64,000 nt of DNA from Gluconacetobacter diazotrophicus PA1 5 (GTDB lineage: Bacteria; Pseudomonadota; Alphaproteobacteria; Acetobacterales; Acetobacteraceae), in NCBI RefSeq assembly GCF_000067045.1, contig NC_010125.1, forward strand, positions 1,726,001-1,790,000, read 5' to 3'. The position numbers and the translations under genes are program-made. Below the pieces are notes generated by a model. The model did not search any database. It saw only the letters and a list, made by a program, of their open reading frames with translations, and was not told the DNA's origin. Shown one piece after another: positions 9,582 through 18,279 of this stretch (the first letter of the stretch is position 1; every line of letters begins with the position of its first letter).

Positions 9582-11284
9582 AACGGAAGGGATCAGTCAG
9601 CATCGTGATGGCCGTCTGCGCCTTTGCCATGCTTGCCATTTCGATGATGGGGGTCGAGCTGGCGCGGATCTATATCGTCCAGGAACGGTTGCAGACGGCA
9701 TTGGATGCGGCCTCGATCGTCGCCGCCCGGGAAATGAGCGCGGTCAACAACGTTGGCACCTGTACCGGGAGTTGCGCGTCGGACACGACGGCAATCTTCT
9801 GGGCGAATTTCTCCTCGGCGCATCAGGCGAACGGTCTGGGCCCGTTCCAGGCAGTGTCGACGGGACCGGTCATCACCCCGCAGAACGCCTCCACGATCAC
9901 GATCCAGGCGAATGTGCAGCTTCCCCTGCTGTTCACAAAGATCCTGGGGGTGAGCCAGATCGCGCTGTCCGAACATGCGCAGGCCGTAAGATCGAACATG
10001 GGTATGGAACTGGCCTTGGTCCTCGATAATACCGACTCGCTGGAAGCCCAGGGTATCGAGGATCTGCAGTGTGGTGCGAAGATACTTGTGGATACCGTCT
10101 ATGGCGTGGCGGCACCCGGGTCGTGCGGCGGCGGAACGGGAGCCGATACCGTCCCCAACCTCTGGGTCTCGATCGTGCCGTTCGCCGGCGAGATGAATAT
10201 ATTCGGCTCTACCTATGGCGGACCGAGCAACTGGCAGAGCATGCCCTCCGGCTGGCTTACGGCGGGGAGCGACATCAGCACGACCCGGTACGGGTCGAAC
10301 GGCTGGATGGGATGCGTGATGGCACGGTATAGCGGGTACAACAACAGTCCCGCGCATATCTACGACGTGAACGACGCCAATCCGATCCAGGCCCCGTTCA
10401 CCCCGTTTTACTGGCCTTCGACCTATCATAAATATAGCCAGAGCAGTTGGTTTGGGGGAACCTCATGGGTTGTCGGGGATAATGACTGGATCTTGTCGGG
10501 GGGCGTCGTCACGCCAAGCAGCGCGGCCAGATCTTTATACGGTCAGATGGCTGAGAGTCCGCTTATAACCAGTTTTCCCACGACGTCCGGAAGCCTGGTC
10601 ACTGAATCCGGCCTGCAGGTTGGGCCGAATTTGGGATGCGATCCCTCGCCGACGTTGCCTGAAACGGCCAGTCGCTCGGTGGTTGAAGCGCATATCAGTT
10701 CGATGCCCATGATGTCGCGTGGCGGCACGATGTTGCCCCAGGCCTTGCAGGCCGGCTGGTTTACGATCAGTCCGAACTGGCAGGGGTTCTGGCCCAATCC
10801 GGCGCTGCCGCTGGCGTACAACACCCCCAACATGACCAAGGTACTGGTCCTGATGACGGACGGAAACAACCAGATCTGTCCCTGTTTTCCAGTGTACAAT
10901 TATTATGGACCTGTAGCACCGCCGCAGTCAAACGGTGATACCGACATGGTTGCGTATGGACGGTTACTTCAGGATGAGTTGGGGGTCGTTTCATCTTATA
11001 ATGGAAACGGATATTATGGAAGCAATGGATTTTCTAGTAACATTCTTCCTGAAATGAATTCTCTTGTTTCGACTGTATGTGATAACATAAAAAATTCCGG
11101 TATAACGATATACGTTATTCTGTACACTCACGAAGGTGAGGAAGCTGATGCTACGACGCAGGCAATGTTGCAAAATTGTGCGTCAAAGCCAGGAAATTAT
11201 TATGACGCTCCAACCGCGGCTTCCATGAAACAGGCGTTCAGTGATCTAGGTGGGCAGCTATCAGCTTTGCGAATTTCACAATGA
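9578..11284 (+). CDS. tadG: TadG-like pilus protein with a von Willebrand A-type domain
   Basis: 568-aa protein. The N-terminus has the TadG/TadE-like membrane anchor (KGSVSIVMAVCAFAMLAISMMGVELARIYIVQERLQTALDAA starts at residue 4, seen here in separate parts). The exported portion contains a vWA fold: DNTDS (residues 150-154) resembles a degenerate MIDAS DxSxS motif, and LMTDG (425-429) is the usual downstream vWA motif. Family members are thought to anchor the pilus to the envelope. The ATG overlaps the stop of the previous gene. The last roughly 400 bases are much richer in A and T than the rest of the operon. This is the last Tad gene here; a 162-base gap follows. Confidence 0.8.
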   Translation: MKRKGSVSIVMAVCAFAMLAISMMGVELARIYIVQERLQTALDAASIVAAREMSAVNNVGTCTGSCASDTTAIFWANFSSAHQANGLGPFQAVSTGPVITPQNASTITIQANVQLPLLFTKILGVSQIALSEHAQAVRSNMGMELALVLDNTDSLEAQGIEDLQCGAKILVDTVYGVAAPGSCGGGTGADTVPNLWVSIVPFAGEMNIFGSTYGGPSNWQSMPSGWLTAGSDISTTRYGSNGWMGCVMARYSGYNNSPAHIYDVNDANPIQAPFTPFYWPSTYHKYSQSSWFGGTSWVVGDNDWILSGGVVTPSSAARSLYGQMAESPLITSFPTTSGSLVTESGLQVGPNLGCDPSPTLPETASRSVVEAHISSMPMMSRGGTMLPQALQAGWFTISPNWQGFWPNPALPLAYNTPNMTKVLVLMTDGNNQICPCFPVYNYYGPVAPPQSNGDTDMVAYGRLLQDELGVVSSYNGNGYYGSNGFSSNILPEMNSLVSTVCDNIKNSGITIYVILYTHEGEEADATTQAMLQNCASKPGNYYDAPTAASMKQAFSDLGGQLSALRISQ

Positions 11285-11446
11285 AGTGGGGTGAGGCGCA
11301 CGCTTGTCCCGGATGAGTGCCATCGCGAATGCCGTCGGTTTGCGCAGGTGGGTGCCGGTGGGCTATCCTGCAGGTAGAGCACCACCCCGGGTGTCTTCCG
11401 GCGTCTTCATGTTTGCGGCAGTTCCTGTCGCCGGCCAGGATTGAGC

Positions 11447-12970
11447 ATGTCTTCGAATTTATCGGTGGTTTGCATCGGTGCGGGGCCCGCGGGCCTGACT
11501 GCCGCCTATCTGCTTGGCAAGGAGGGCGTGGCGGTCACCGTTCTTGAACAGGATCCCGTATACGTCGGCGGTATTTCCAGGACGGCGACCTACAAGGATT
11601 TTGCCTTCGACATTGGCGGGCATCGTTTCTTTTCCAAATCGCGGGATGTCGAACGCCTGTGGGATGAAATGCTGCCCGACGGGTTTCTGACCCGGCCGCG
11701 AAAATCGCGCATCTATTATCGCCATCGCCTGTTCGACTACCCGCTGCGTGCGTTCGATGCCCTGTCGAAGCTTGGTGTGTGGGAGGCCACGCGCTGCGTC
11801 CTGTCCTATGTCCTGGTCCGGCTTCGTCCCCACCGGGCGCCGCGCAATTTTCAGGAATGGGTGACGGACAAGTTCGGAAAAAGGCTGTTCGAAATCTTTT
11901 TTCGTACCTACACCGAAAAAGTCTGGGGAATGCCCTGCACCGAAATTTCGGCGGACTGGGCGGCGCAGAGAATCAAGGGGCTGTCCCTGTCCAAGGCGAT
12001 CTGGCATTCCCTGATTCCCCAGAAAACCGACGGCGCACGCGAAAAGATCATCAAGACGCTGGTCGGCAGCTTCCGGTATCCCCGGCGTGGTCCGGGCATG
12101 TTGTGGGAGGCCGTGGCGGCCAGGATCGGTCGCGAGGGGGGAGAGGTCCTGATGGGCCGCCGCGTGACGGCGCTCGGCCGGCGCGCGGATGGACGCTGGC
12201 GCGTGACCGCGCGGGATCGCGCCGGTCGCGAACAGCATTTCGATTGCGATCATGTCATATCCAGCATGCCCATGCGCGACCTGGTCGGCGTCGTGGCGCC
12301 GGTCCTGCCGGATGCCGTATCGCGCGCCGCCGCCGGATTGCGGTATCGCGATTTCCTGGTCGTCGCGCTCGTCCTGAAGGATCGCAATATATTCGATGAC
12401 AACTGGATCTATATCCATGATCCGGACGTAAAGGTCGGCCGGATCCAGAATTTCAAGTCATGGTCGCCGGACATGGTGCCGGACCCGGCCCTTAACTGCT
12501 ACGGGCTTGAATATTTCTGCTTCGAGGGCGACGATCTGTGGAACGCGCCCGATGATGCGCTGGTCCGGCTGGCCAGTGCGGAACTTGTCAAGCTGGGCCT
12601 GGTGACCGCCGGGGATATCGTGGACGGTACCGTCGTGCGTCAGCCCAAGGCCTATCCGGTCTATGACGGCGAGTACCAGGACCAGGTCGCCACAATCCGT
12701 CAGGCCTTGGATGCGCATTGTCCCAATCTGCATCCGGTCGGACGCAACGGCATGCATAAATACAATAACCAGGACCATGCGATGATGACCGCGATGCTGA
12801 CGGTCAGGAATATCATGGCCGGACGCAGGCTCTATGATGTCTGGCAGGTCAATCAGGACGCCGAATATCACGAGGAGGGGCAGGCCGGTTCCCGCCAGAC
12901 GATCGATGCCGGACGTCACCGCACACCGGCGGCGCGAGAGATGGCCCAGGCCACCGCCGGAGAGGCATAG
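11447..12970 (+). CDS. FAD-dependent oxidoreductase, UDP-galactopyranose mutase-like
   Basis: 507-aa flavoprotein with an N-terminal Rossmann dinucleotide fold (VVCIGAGPAGLTAAYLLGKEG, residues about 6-26) and the GGISRT and DIGGHRFFSKS motifs typical of the amine-oxidase/UDP-galactopyranose-mutase superfamily. This subfamily commonly lies in polysaccharide clusters; the exact substrate is unknown. ATG at 11447 is preceded by AGGA; a TTG lies two codons upstream. The stop shares one base with the GTG of the next membrane protein, so the four genes through 17049 probably form an operon. It could instead be a desaturase-like enzyme. Confidence 0.72.
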   Translation: MSSNLSVVCIGAGPAGLTAAYLLGKEGVAVTVLEQDPVYVGGISRTATYKDFAFDIGGHRFFSKSRDVERLWDEMLPDGFLTRPRKSRIYYRHRLFDYPLRAFDALSKLGVWEATRCVLSYVLVRLRPHRAPRNFQEWVTDKFGKRLFEIFFRTYTEKVWGMPCTEISADWAAQRIKGLSLSKAIWHSLIPQKTDGAREKIIKTLVGSFRYPRRGPGMLWEAVAARIGREGGEVLMGRRVTALGRRADGRWRVTARDRAGREQHFDCDHVISSMPMRDLVGVVAPVLPDAVSRAAAGLRYRDFLVVALVLKDRNIFDDNWIYIHDPDVKVGRIQNFKSWSPDMVPDPALNCYGLEYFCFEGDDLWNAPDDALVRLASAELVKLGLVTAGDIVDGTVVRQPKAYPVYDGEYQDQVATIRQALDAHCPNLHPVGRNGMHKYNNQDHAMMTAMLTVRNIMAGRRLYDVWQVNQDAEYHEEGQAGSRQTIDAGRHRTPAAREMAQATAGEA

Positions 12971-14868
12971 TGCCGGTCGCGCAACGGTACACGTGGGTCG
13001 GATCGGTCGCGGTCGTCCTGCTTCTTGCGGCCTTGTGGTGCGCGGCGCGGCCGTTTCTGGGCATTGCCGAAGATGCGGAACTTTATACGATCCAGGCATT
13101 GAACGGGTTGATGCCCGGACGGTTCGCGACGGATCTGTGGTTCCAGTACGGATCGCAGGACCAATTCACGTTATTTTCCGTAATCTATAAGCCGTTTCTG
13201 CGCCTTTTCGGTCTGGCCTGGGGAAATTTCATCCTTTCGGTCATCGGATATGCCTGCTGGGTGGCCGGATTGTCCCGCCTGGCCGGCGGTCTTTTCAGGG
13301 ATGGCCGGCTGACCGTGATCGCCATGGCGGGGGCTATCGCGATCGAACCCGGACGGTTCGAACTGGCCCGGTCCGGCGATGCGCCGCTGACCCCCCGGCT
13401 GTTTGCCGAAGCCCTGACCATGTGGGCCCTGGGGTCGATGCTGCGCGGCTATCCGCTGCGCGCGCTGGTGCTTCTGGGGTTCTCCCTTTTCATTCACCCC
13501 CTGGCGACGCTGGGGGGTATCGCGGTCCTGTTTTTCTACCAGGCGACGAGGCGGCCGGCCCTGTGGGGGCTTGCCGCCATTGCCGTTCCCGTCATCCTGA
13601 TGCTGGCCTATGGCGGGATCCAGCCGTTTCCAAGGGTCCTGGCGCGTTTCGACGCCGAATGGCTGCGGATCGTATGGGTCCGGGATTCCAATTGTTTCCT
13701 GACGGAGTGGGGCATCACGAGATGGCTGCCGGCCGCCGACAATTTCGTGCTGGCGGCTATCGTGATGATCTTCGCCGATGCCTGGGAACGGCGGTTCGTG
13801 GCAGTGGTGCTGGTCGTGTCCGCCGGCGGTTTCCTGGCCAGCCTGATCGGCGGTGACTGGCTTCATAACGAACTGATCGTCGATCTCCAGTCCTGGCGCG
13901 CGATCTGGCTGCTGGACCTGGTCGTGCATCTGTTTGCCGGTGCGTCGCTTCTGCGTGTCCGCGCACGGAGCGATTTTTCGGCGGGCAGCGCCGCGTCCGT
14001 GCTGGCGGTGACGTGGGGATTGCTGTTCCTGGCCACGTTCCTGCCCGCGGTGAATGTCGCGGCGGCCGCGATGGCGCTGGTCACCCTGGGCGTGTGTGCC
14101 TGGGAGCATAAATACCGACAGCCTCTTCCCTTCAGGGGCCGTTTCCTGGTCCAGCTCTGTACCGGGGCGGCCCTCGGGCTGACACTGGTGATCCTGTATT
14201 CCGCACTGGTCACGCCGCCGTTCGTCTGGTGGTCGATCTATGGCGCGGCGGTGGCGGCGGTGACGCTGGTCGTCCTGTGGCGTGTGTCCGGGGGATCGGC
14301 GGGCGGTGGATGGACGCCCCGTCCATTGTCGGCGCTGGTCGTGCCGGCGGTGCTGCTCGCGCTTGCGGGTCTTGGCTGGGACCATCGCGCGCCGTGGCGG
14401 ATCTTCGTCGATACGGCGGACAGGCCACCCGCCGCACTGGCCGCCCTGTTGCCCGGAAACGGGCCGATCTATTGGGAGGGCGACGTGACCGTGCCATGGT
14501 TCGTCCTGAAGCGGCCGAGCTATTTTTCCTGCGATCAAGGCGCCGGCGTGCTGTTCTCACGCGGGACGGCGATCAATTTCCAGCGCCGGTCCGACGTTTT
14601 TCGCTCTCTTCGTACCTTCGATTTCGATGGTCATTTCTGTCCCGCCATCGATGACCAGCAGAAGATTTTCACGCGCGGGGACCTGTCGTCGGTCTGCGCG
14701 GCTTCACCGGGGCTGGAGGCGCTGGTGCTGGCGCGACAAGCTGCCGATGACCCCGGTGCCGTTTGGGTAGCACCGGCCGAGCAGGTGAATGAAGTGCGGC
14801 GCGGCGGCGTCCTCAAGCGATACGCGACGAACACATTCTTCATTTATTCCTGTGCCGCCCTGCGATGA
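12970..14868 (+). CDS. Large polytopic membrane protein, possible GT-C-type glycosyltransferase
   Basis: 632-aa integral membrane protein with about a dozen hydrophobic segments and a C-terminal soluble tail from about residue 490. An acidic loop early in the protein (GIAEDAELYTIQALNG, about 31-46) sits where GT-C enzymes carry their catalytic acidic motif, but no family assignment is certain. It starts with a GTG overlapping the upstream TAG and its TGA overlaps the next ATG, so it is translationally coupled to a GT87 glycosyltransferase. I do not recognise a named family; transferring or flipping a lipid-linked sugar would fit the neighbours. Confidence 0.6.
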   Translation: MPVAQRYTWVGSVAVVLLLAALWCAARPFLGIAEDAELYTIQALNGLMPGRFATDLWFQYGSQDQFTLFSVIYKPFLRLFGLAWGNFILSVIGYACWVAGLSRLAGGLFRDGRLTVIAMAGAIAIEPGRFELARSGDAPLTPRLFAEALTMWALGSMLRGYPLRALVLLGFSLFIHPLATLGGIAVLFFYQATRRPALWGLAAIAVPVILMLAYGGIQPFPRVLARFDAEWLRIVWVRDSNCFLTEWGITRWLPAADNFVLAAIVMIFADAWERRFVAVVLVVSAGGFLASLIGGDWLHNELIVDLQSWRAIWLLDLVVHLFAGASLLRVRARSDFSAGSAASVLAVTWGLLFLATFLPAVNVAAAAMALVTLGVCAWEHKYRQPLPFRGRFLVQLCTGAALGLTLVILYSALVTPPFVWWSIYGAAVAAVTLVVLWRVSGGSAGGGWTPRPLSALVVPAVLLALAGLGWDHRAPWRIFVDTADRPPAALAALLPGNGPIYWEGDVTVPWFVLKRPSYFSCDQGAGVLFSRGTAINFQRRSDVFRSLRTFDFDGHFCPAIDDQQKIFTRGDLSSVCAASPGLEALVLARQAADDPGAVWVAPAEQVNEVRRGGVLKRYATNTFFIYSCAALR

Positions 14869-16058
14869 TCGTCCTGCCACGATCCTCCGCGATGCCGGAG
14901 CAGGTCGATCGCCGTAACGTCATGCGCGTGCTGACTATCGCGGCCGCCGCATGTTCCATCTTGCCGATTATCTTTATCGCGAAACTGATGACCGGGCACG
15001 AGGTCCTGTACCCGGACTTCTTCGGCCTGTGGACTTTTGGACGTTTTGTCCTGACCCATGATCCGGCTACGATTTACGATGCAGCCAGGTTGACGGCGTT
15101 CCAAGGCGGGTTGGGCATGCCCGTGGCAACGGCAGGCACCTATCCCTTTCCTTATCCCCCGCCCATTCTGTTGTTGCTGGCTCCTTTTGGGGCATTACCC
15201 TATACGGTGGCGCGGCTGTTGTGGCTGGGCGTGTCGCTGTCCGCCTATGGCGCGTCGTTGGCGGTCTGGCAATGGCCAAGGCCCCTCATGCTCCTCCTGC
15301 TGGTCGCGCCGTCAACGGTGGTCTGCTGCCTCGTGGGGCAGGGGGGCCTGCTGCTCGCCAGTTTGATGCTGGGCGGTCTTGGCCTTCTGTCATCGCGGCC
15401 CGTTCTGGCTGGGGGCATGCTGGCCGCAGTGGCGATCAAGCCGCAATTTGCCATTCTGGTGCCATTCTACCTGCTGTTCGGCAGGTACTGGCGGGCGCTG
15501 GGGGGCGCCGCGATCATGGCGGCAGTCCTGATCGTGACCAGCATGGCGGCCTTCGGAATCGGAATCTGGCATGCATGGATCATGTTTCTGCTGCATCAGG
15601 GCGTGTCCCTGACCGCAGGGCGCGAGGGGCAGCTTATGGACATGATGCCCACCGTGACATCACTGACCAGATTGATGGGCGGATCCGTGGCGCAGGCCCA
15701 TTCAGCCCAGGCCGCGGCTGTCGTTCTGGCGATTTATGCGTTGTGGCATGTCCGGGGACGCCGGGATGTGGCCGCGCGATCCTGCCTGCCTATCGGAACG
15801 TTCCTCGCGACGCCCTACGCATTCCATTACGATCTTCCCGTCGTGACCGGATCGATTCTCCTTGTGATCTCCTCGCGCATCAAGGCGGGACAGCGGTTTC
15901 GCGCCGGCGAATTGCCCGTCCTTCTTGGCTGCGTCGTGATCCCGGTCCTGCTGGTGGGCCATTCCCCTGTTGGATCGGCATGTCTGCTGGTCCTGCTTGG
16001 TCTTGCGTTGATGCTGACGGCAAATCAGGCGGCGTTCCGAGGCGAAATTGACAAATAG
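14865..16058 (+). CDS. GT87-family (DUF2029) membrane glycosyltransferase
   Basis: 397-aa polytopic protein with the DUF2029/GT87 hallmark region YPDFFGLWTFGRFVLTHDP near residue 46 followed by YPFPYPPPILLLLAPFG. Family members are polyprenyl-phosphate-sugar dependent transferases, best known as mannosyltransferases in actinobacteria. The acidic PDF region is the likely catalytic loop on the periplasmic side. The ATG overlaps the stop of the upstream membrane protein (ATGA), and the next gene starts 25 bases downstream, or overlaps if its TTG is used. Confidence 0.75.
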   Translation: MIVLPRSSAMPEQVDRRNVMRVLTIAAAACSILPIIFIAKLMTGHEVLYPDFFGLWTFGRFVLTHDPATIYDAARLTAFQGGLGMPVATAGTYPFPYPPPILLLLAPFGALPYTVARLLWLGVSLSAYGASLAVWQWPRPLMLLLLVAPSTVVCCLVGQGGLLLASLMLGGLGLLSSRPVLAGGMLAAVAIKPQFAILVPFYLLFGRYWRALGGAAIMAAVLIVTSMAAFGIGIWHAWIMFLLHQGVSLTAGREGQLMDMMPTVTSLTRLMGGSVAQAHSAQAAAVVLAIYALWHVRGRRDVAARSCLPIGTFLATPYAFHYDLPVVTGSILLVISSRIKAGQRFRAGELPVLLGCVVIPVLLVGHSPVGSACLLVLLGLALMLTANQAAFRGEIDK

Positions 16059-16083
16059 GAATTTTTTCTGCCTTGGTCAGCCC

Positions 16084-17049
16084 ATGTCAGATTCGATCGA
16101 CTCGTTTCAACTCGACGAAAAACTGGACAGGCCCCCGCCGCTGATTGCCCGGGGAAGAAGTACCGGATCCGGGTACGGATTGCCTGTCGGTTTCATCCTG
16201 ATGATCGCCCTGCTGGATGGGGCGCTGGATCTGCGGACCGGCCTTGCCTTTACCGGGTGGGCGCTTCCTCTTTCCGCGATCACGTTTCTGCTGTCGATCG
16301 GTGTTGTCTATACGACGGTCCGAAAGCGGCCGGAGCTTGCCGAACTGGTCATCTATACCGCGCTTTGGGTGGGATTCTGCCTGTTCGGCGCCATTCTGAC
16401 CTATCACGTCATCGCGCTGTCGGGGCCGCTGCGGGACGCAGACCTTGCGCGTTTCGACCGGAATCTCGGTTTCGACTGGCCGGAATGGATACAGGGCCTG
16501 AAGGCCCATCCGTTCGTGCAGGTGGTGATGGCGGCGACGTACGGCAGCCTGATATTCCAGATCATCGGGTCTCTGCTGGTGTTGGCCCTGGCGCGGAAGA
16601 GAGGCCGCAATCGGGAGCTTCTGGTCAACATGCAGGTTGCGTTGTGCCTGACGTCGGTGCTGGTCGCATTGATGCCGGCCGCGGGCCCCTGGACCTATTT
16701 TTCAAGCGCAGGACACGTAAAATATAGTTACATAGATAGTTTCATGGCATTGAGAAACGGTCACAATCCACCCTTCATCCTGAACAGGATGGAGGGGGTT
16801 TATACTTTTCCGTCCTTTCACGCGGTCATGGCGTTTCTGTTTACTTATTCTCAACGTGGAATTCGGGGGTTTTTTCCTGTTTTCGCCGTCGTCAACGGCA
16901 TCATGCTGTTCTCTATTCCGTCCGAAGGCGGACATTACCTGTGCGACATCGTGTCCGGCGCGACCGTGGCTGTCCTGACGCTCTGTTTGACTGGCCGTGT
17001 ATTCCGGACGGGCGAGACGTCCGGGAGCGATGCCCCGCCGAAGCCATGA
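16084..17049 (+). CDS. PAP2-superfamily protein of the Aur1/inositol-phosphotransferase type
   Basis: 321-aa membrane protein with the PAP2_3 pattern: FPSFHAVMAF (the PSGH-like block with its catalytic His) and IPSEGGHYLCDIVSGA (the block supplying His and Asp). Eukaryotic Aur1 relatives transfer phosphoinositol to ceramide; bacterial members act on lipid-linked phosphates. Its place after two membrane glycosyltransferase-like genes suggests a phospho-sugar transfer or lipid-carrier step. The ATG at 16084 is used; an in-frame TTG at 16048 would overlap the previous gene. A stretch within the gene (about 16720-16860) is AT-rich compared with its surroundings. Confidence 0.7.
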   Translation: MSDSIDSFQLDEKLDRPPPLIARGRSTGSGYGLPVGFILMIALLDGALDLRTGLAFTGWALPLSAITFLLSIGVVYTTVRKRPELAELVIYTALWVGFCLFGAILTYHVIALSGPLRDADLARFDRNLGFDWPEWIQGLKAHPFVQVVMAATYGSLIFQIIGSLLVLALARKRGRNRELLVNMQVALCLTSVLVALMPAAGPWTYFSSAGHVKYSYIDSFMALRNGHNPPFILNRMEGVYTFPSFHAVMAFLFTYSQRGIRGFFPVFAVVNGIMLFSIPSEGGHYLCDIVSGATVAVLTLCLTGRVFRTGETSGSDAPPKP

Positions 17050-17094
17050 GCGGCGCGCCTGCCCAGATGGCGCCGTTCGGATTGCGGGACAAAA

Positions 17095-17128
17095 AAGGGC
17101 GGGGCCGGACTGACCGGCCGCCGCCCTT
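17095..17128 (-). terminator. Rho-independent terminator of the aco operon
   Basis: A GC-rich inverted repeat (AAGGGCGG ... CCGCCCTT with an inner CCGG/CCGG) lies between the PAP2 gene and the 3' end of acoC. Read on the minus strand the hairpin is followed by six T residues (the A run at 17091-17096), a textbook intrinsic terminator. On the plus strand it may also end the membrane-gene operon, with a weak pyrimidine tail. Confidence 0.7.
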
Positions 17129-17151
17129 CTCATGGATAGAACAGATCGTTT

Positions 17152-18276
17152 CTATTTCGCGACGAACGCCGCGATCGCCTTGTTGATGTCGGCCGCCCGC
17201 TCCATCTGCGGCATATGGCCGACCCCGGGCAGGAGGTCGATCGTGACGCGGCCCGGCAGGCCCCGGGACTGCTTCGCGGGCAGGATCTCGTCGTCCTCGC
17301 CCCACAGGATCAGCGCCCTCACGTCGCCCTGTTCCAGCACGGGCCGCAGGTCGTCGGCCTGCTTGCCGTCGGGGAAGCAGGTGGCGGCAATCTGCGTCAG
17401 GGCGGCGACGGCGCCGTCCAGGCGCTTGTAGCGCAGGACGTCGTCCGCCATCTTGCGCCCCACCAGCGTCTTGTCATGGACCAGCATGGCCAGGACCGGC
17501 TGGATCGTCTTCTGCCGGTCGGCCGTGATGAACCCGGTGATGAAGTCCATGTTGATCTCGGGGCCCATGCCGGCCGGCGCGATCAGCGCCAGGGAGGCGA
17601 CGCGCGCGGGTGCGGTCCGGGCCACCGTCAAGGCAACGCCGCCGCCCAGCGAATGCCCCACCAGGTGGGCCTGCGGGATGCCCAGCGTGTCCAGCAGCCC
17701 GACGACGATGCCGGCGAAGAAATCCAGCGACCCCGCGCCCACATCCTTCGTCGATCCGCCATGCCCGGGCAGGTCGAAGGCGATGACGCGCCGGCCGGCG
17801 GCCAGGGCCGCGTGGTTGAACAGCCAGTTCCCGATATCACCGCCGAAGCCGTGGACCAGCACGATGGGCGTGGCGTCCCCATGGCCCAGGTCCAGGACCC
17901 GCAGGCTGTTGCCCTGCACGTCCACCAGTTTCGGTTCCGGGGCCGCTTCCTCGGCCTCGCCGCCGGCGCCGGAGGAGAATTCGGCGTTGAAGCGCGTGAT
18001 GAAGGCGTCGATCTCGGCATCCGGCACGCTGGCATCGGCCAGCACGCCGATCAGCGCGCCCACCGGCAACGTGTCGCCTTCCGCCGCCACCTGGCGGCGC
18101 AGCACGCCGCCGGCCGGGCTTTCATAGGCGTTGGTGATCTTGCTGGTCTCGATATCCGCCAGGTCGTCGCCGGCCTTCACGCTGGTACCGGGGCGGACCA
18201 TCCAGCCGGCCAGCTTGCCCTCGGTCATCGCCAGGCCGAACTTGGGCATCGTGATGGGCGTAATGGAATCAGTCAT
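17152..18276 (-). CDS. acoC: Acetoin dehydrogenase E2 component (lipoyl domain plus alpha/beta hydrolase)
   Basis: 374-aa dihydrolipoyllysine acetyltransferase of the acetoin dehydrogenase complex. The N-terminal lipoyl domain has its modified Lys46 in IETSKITNAY. The C-terminal part is an alpha/beta hydrolase with nucleophile Ser209 in VGHSLGG and a His in GVGHMP, the AcoC arrangement rather than the classical E2 catalytic domain. It is the last gene of acoA-acoB-acoC, 3 bases after acoB. No E3 (lpd) gene is present nearby, so the E3 of another 2-oxoacid dehydrogenase is probably shared. Confidence 0.88.
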   Translation of the reverse strand: MTDSITPITMPKFGLAMTEGKLAGWMVRPGTSVKAGDDLADIETSKITNAYESPAGGVLRRQVAAEGDTLPVGALIGVLADASVPDAEIDAFITRFNAEFSSGAGGEAEEAAPEPKLVDVQGNSLRVLDLGHGDATPIVLVHGFGGDIGNWLFNHAALAAGRRVIAFDLPGHGGSTKDVGAGSLDFFAGIVVGLLDTLGIPQAHLVGHSLGGGVALTVARTAPARVASLALIAPAGMGPEINMDFITGFITADRQKTIQPVLAMLVHDKTLVGRKMADDVLRYKRLDGAVAALTQIAATCFPDGKQADDLRPVLEQGDVRALILWGEDDEILPAKQSRGLPGRVTIDLLPGVGHMPQMERAADINKAIAAFVAK

Positions 18277-18279
18277 GGT

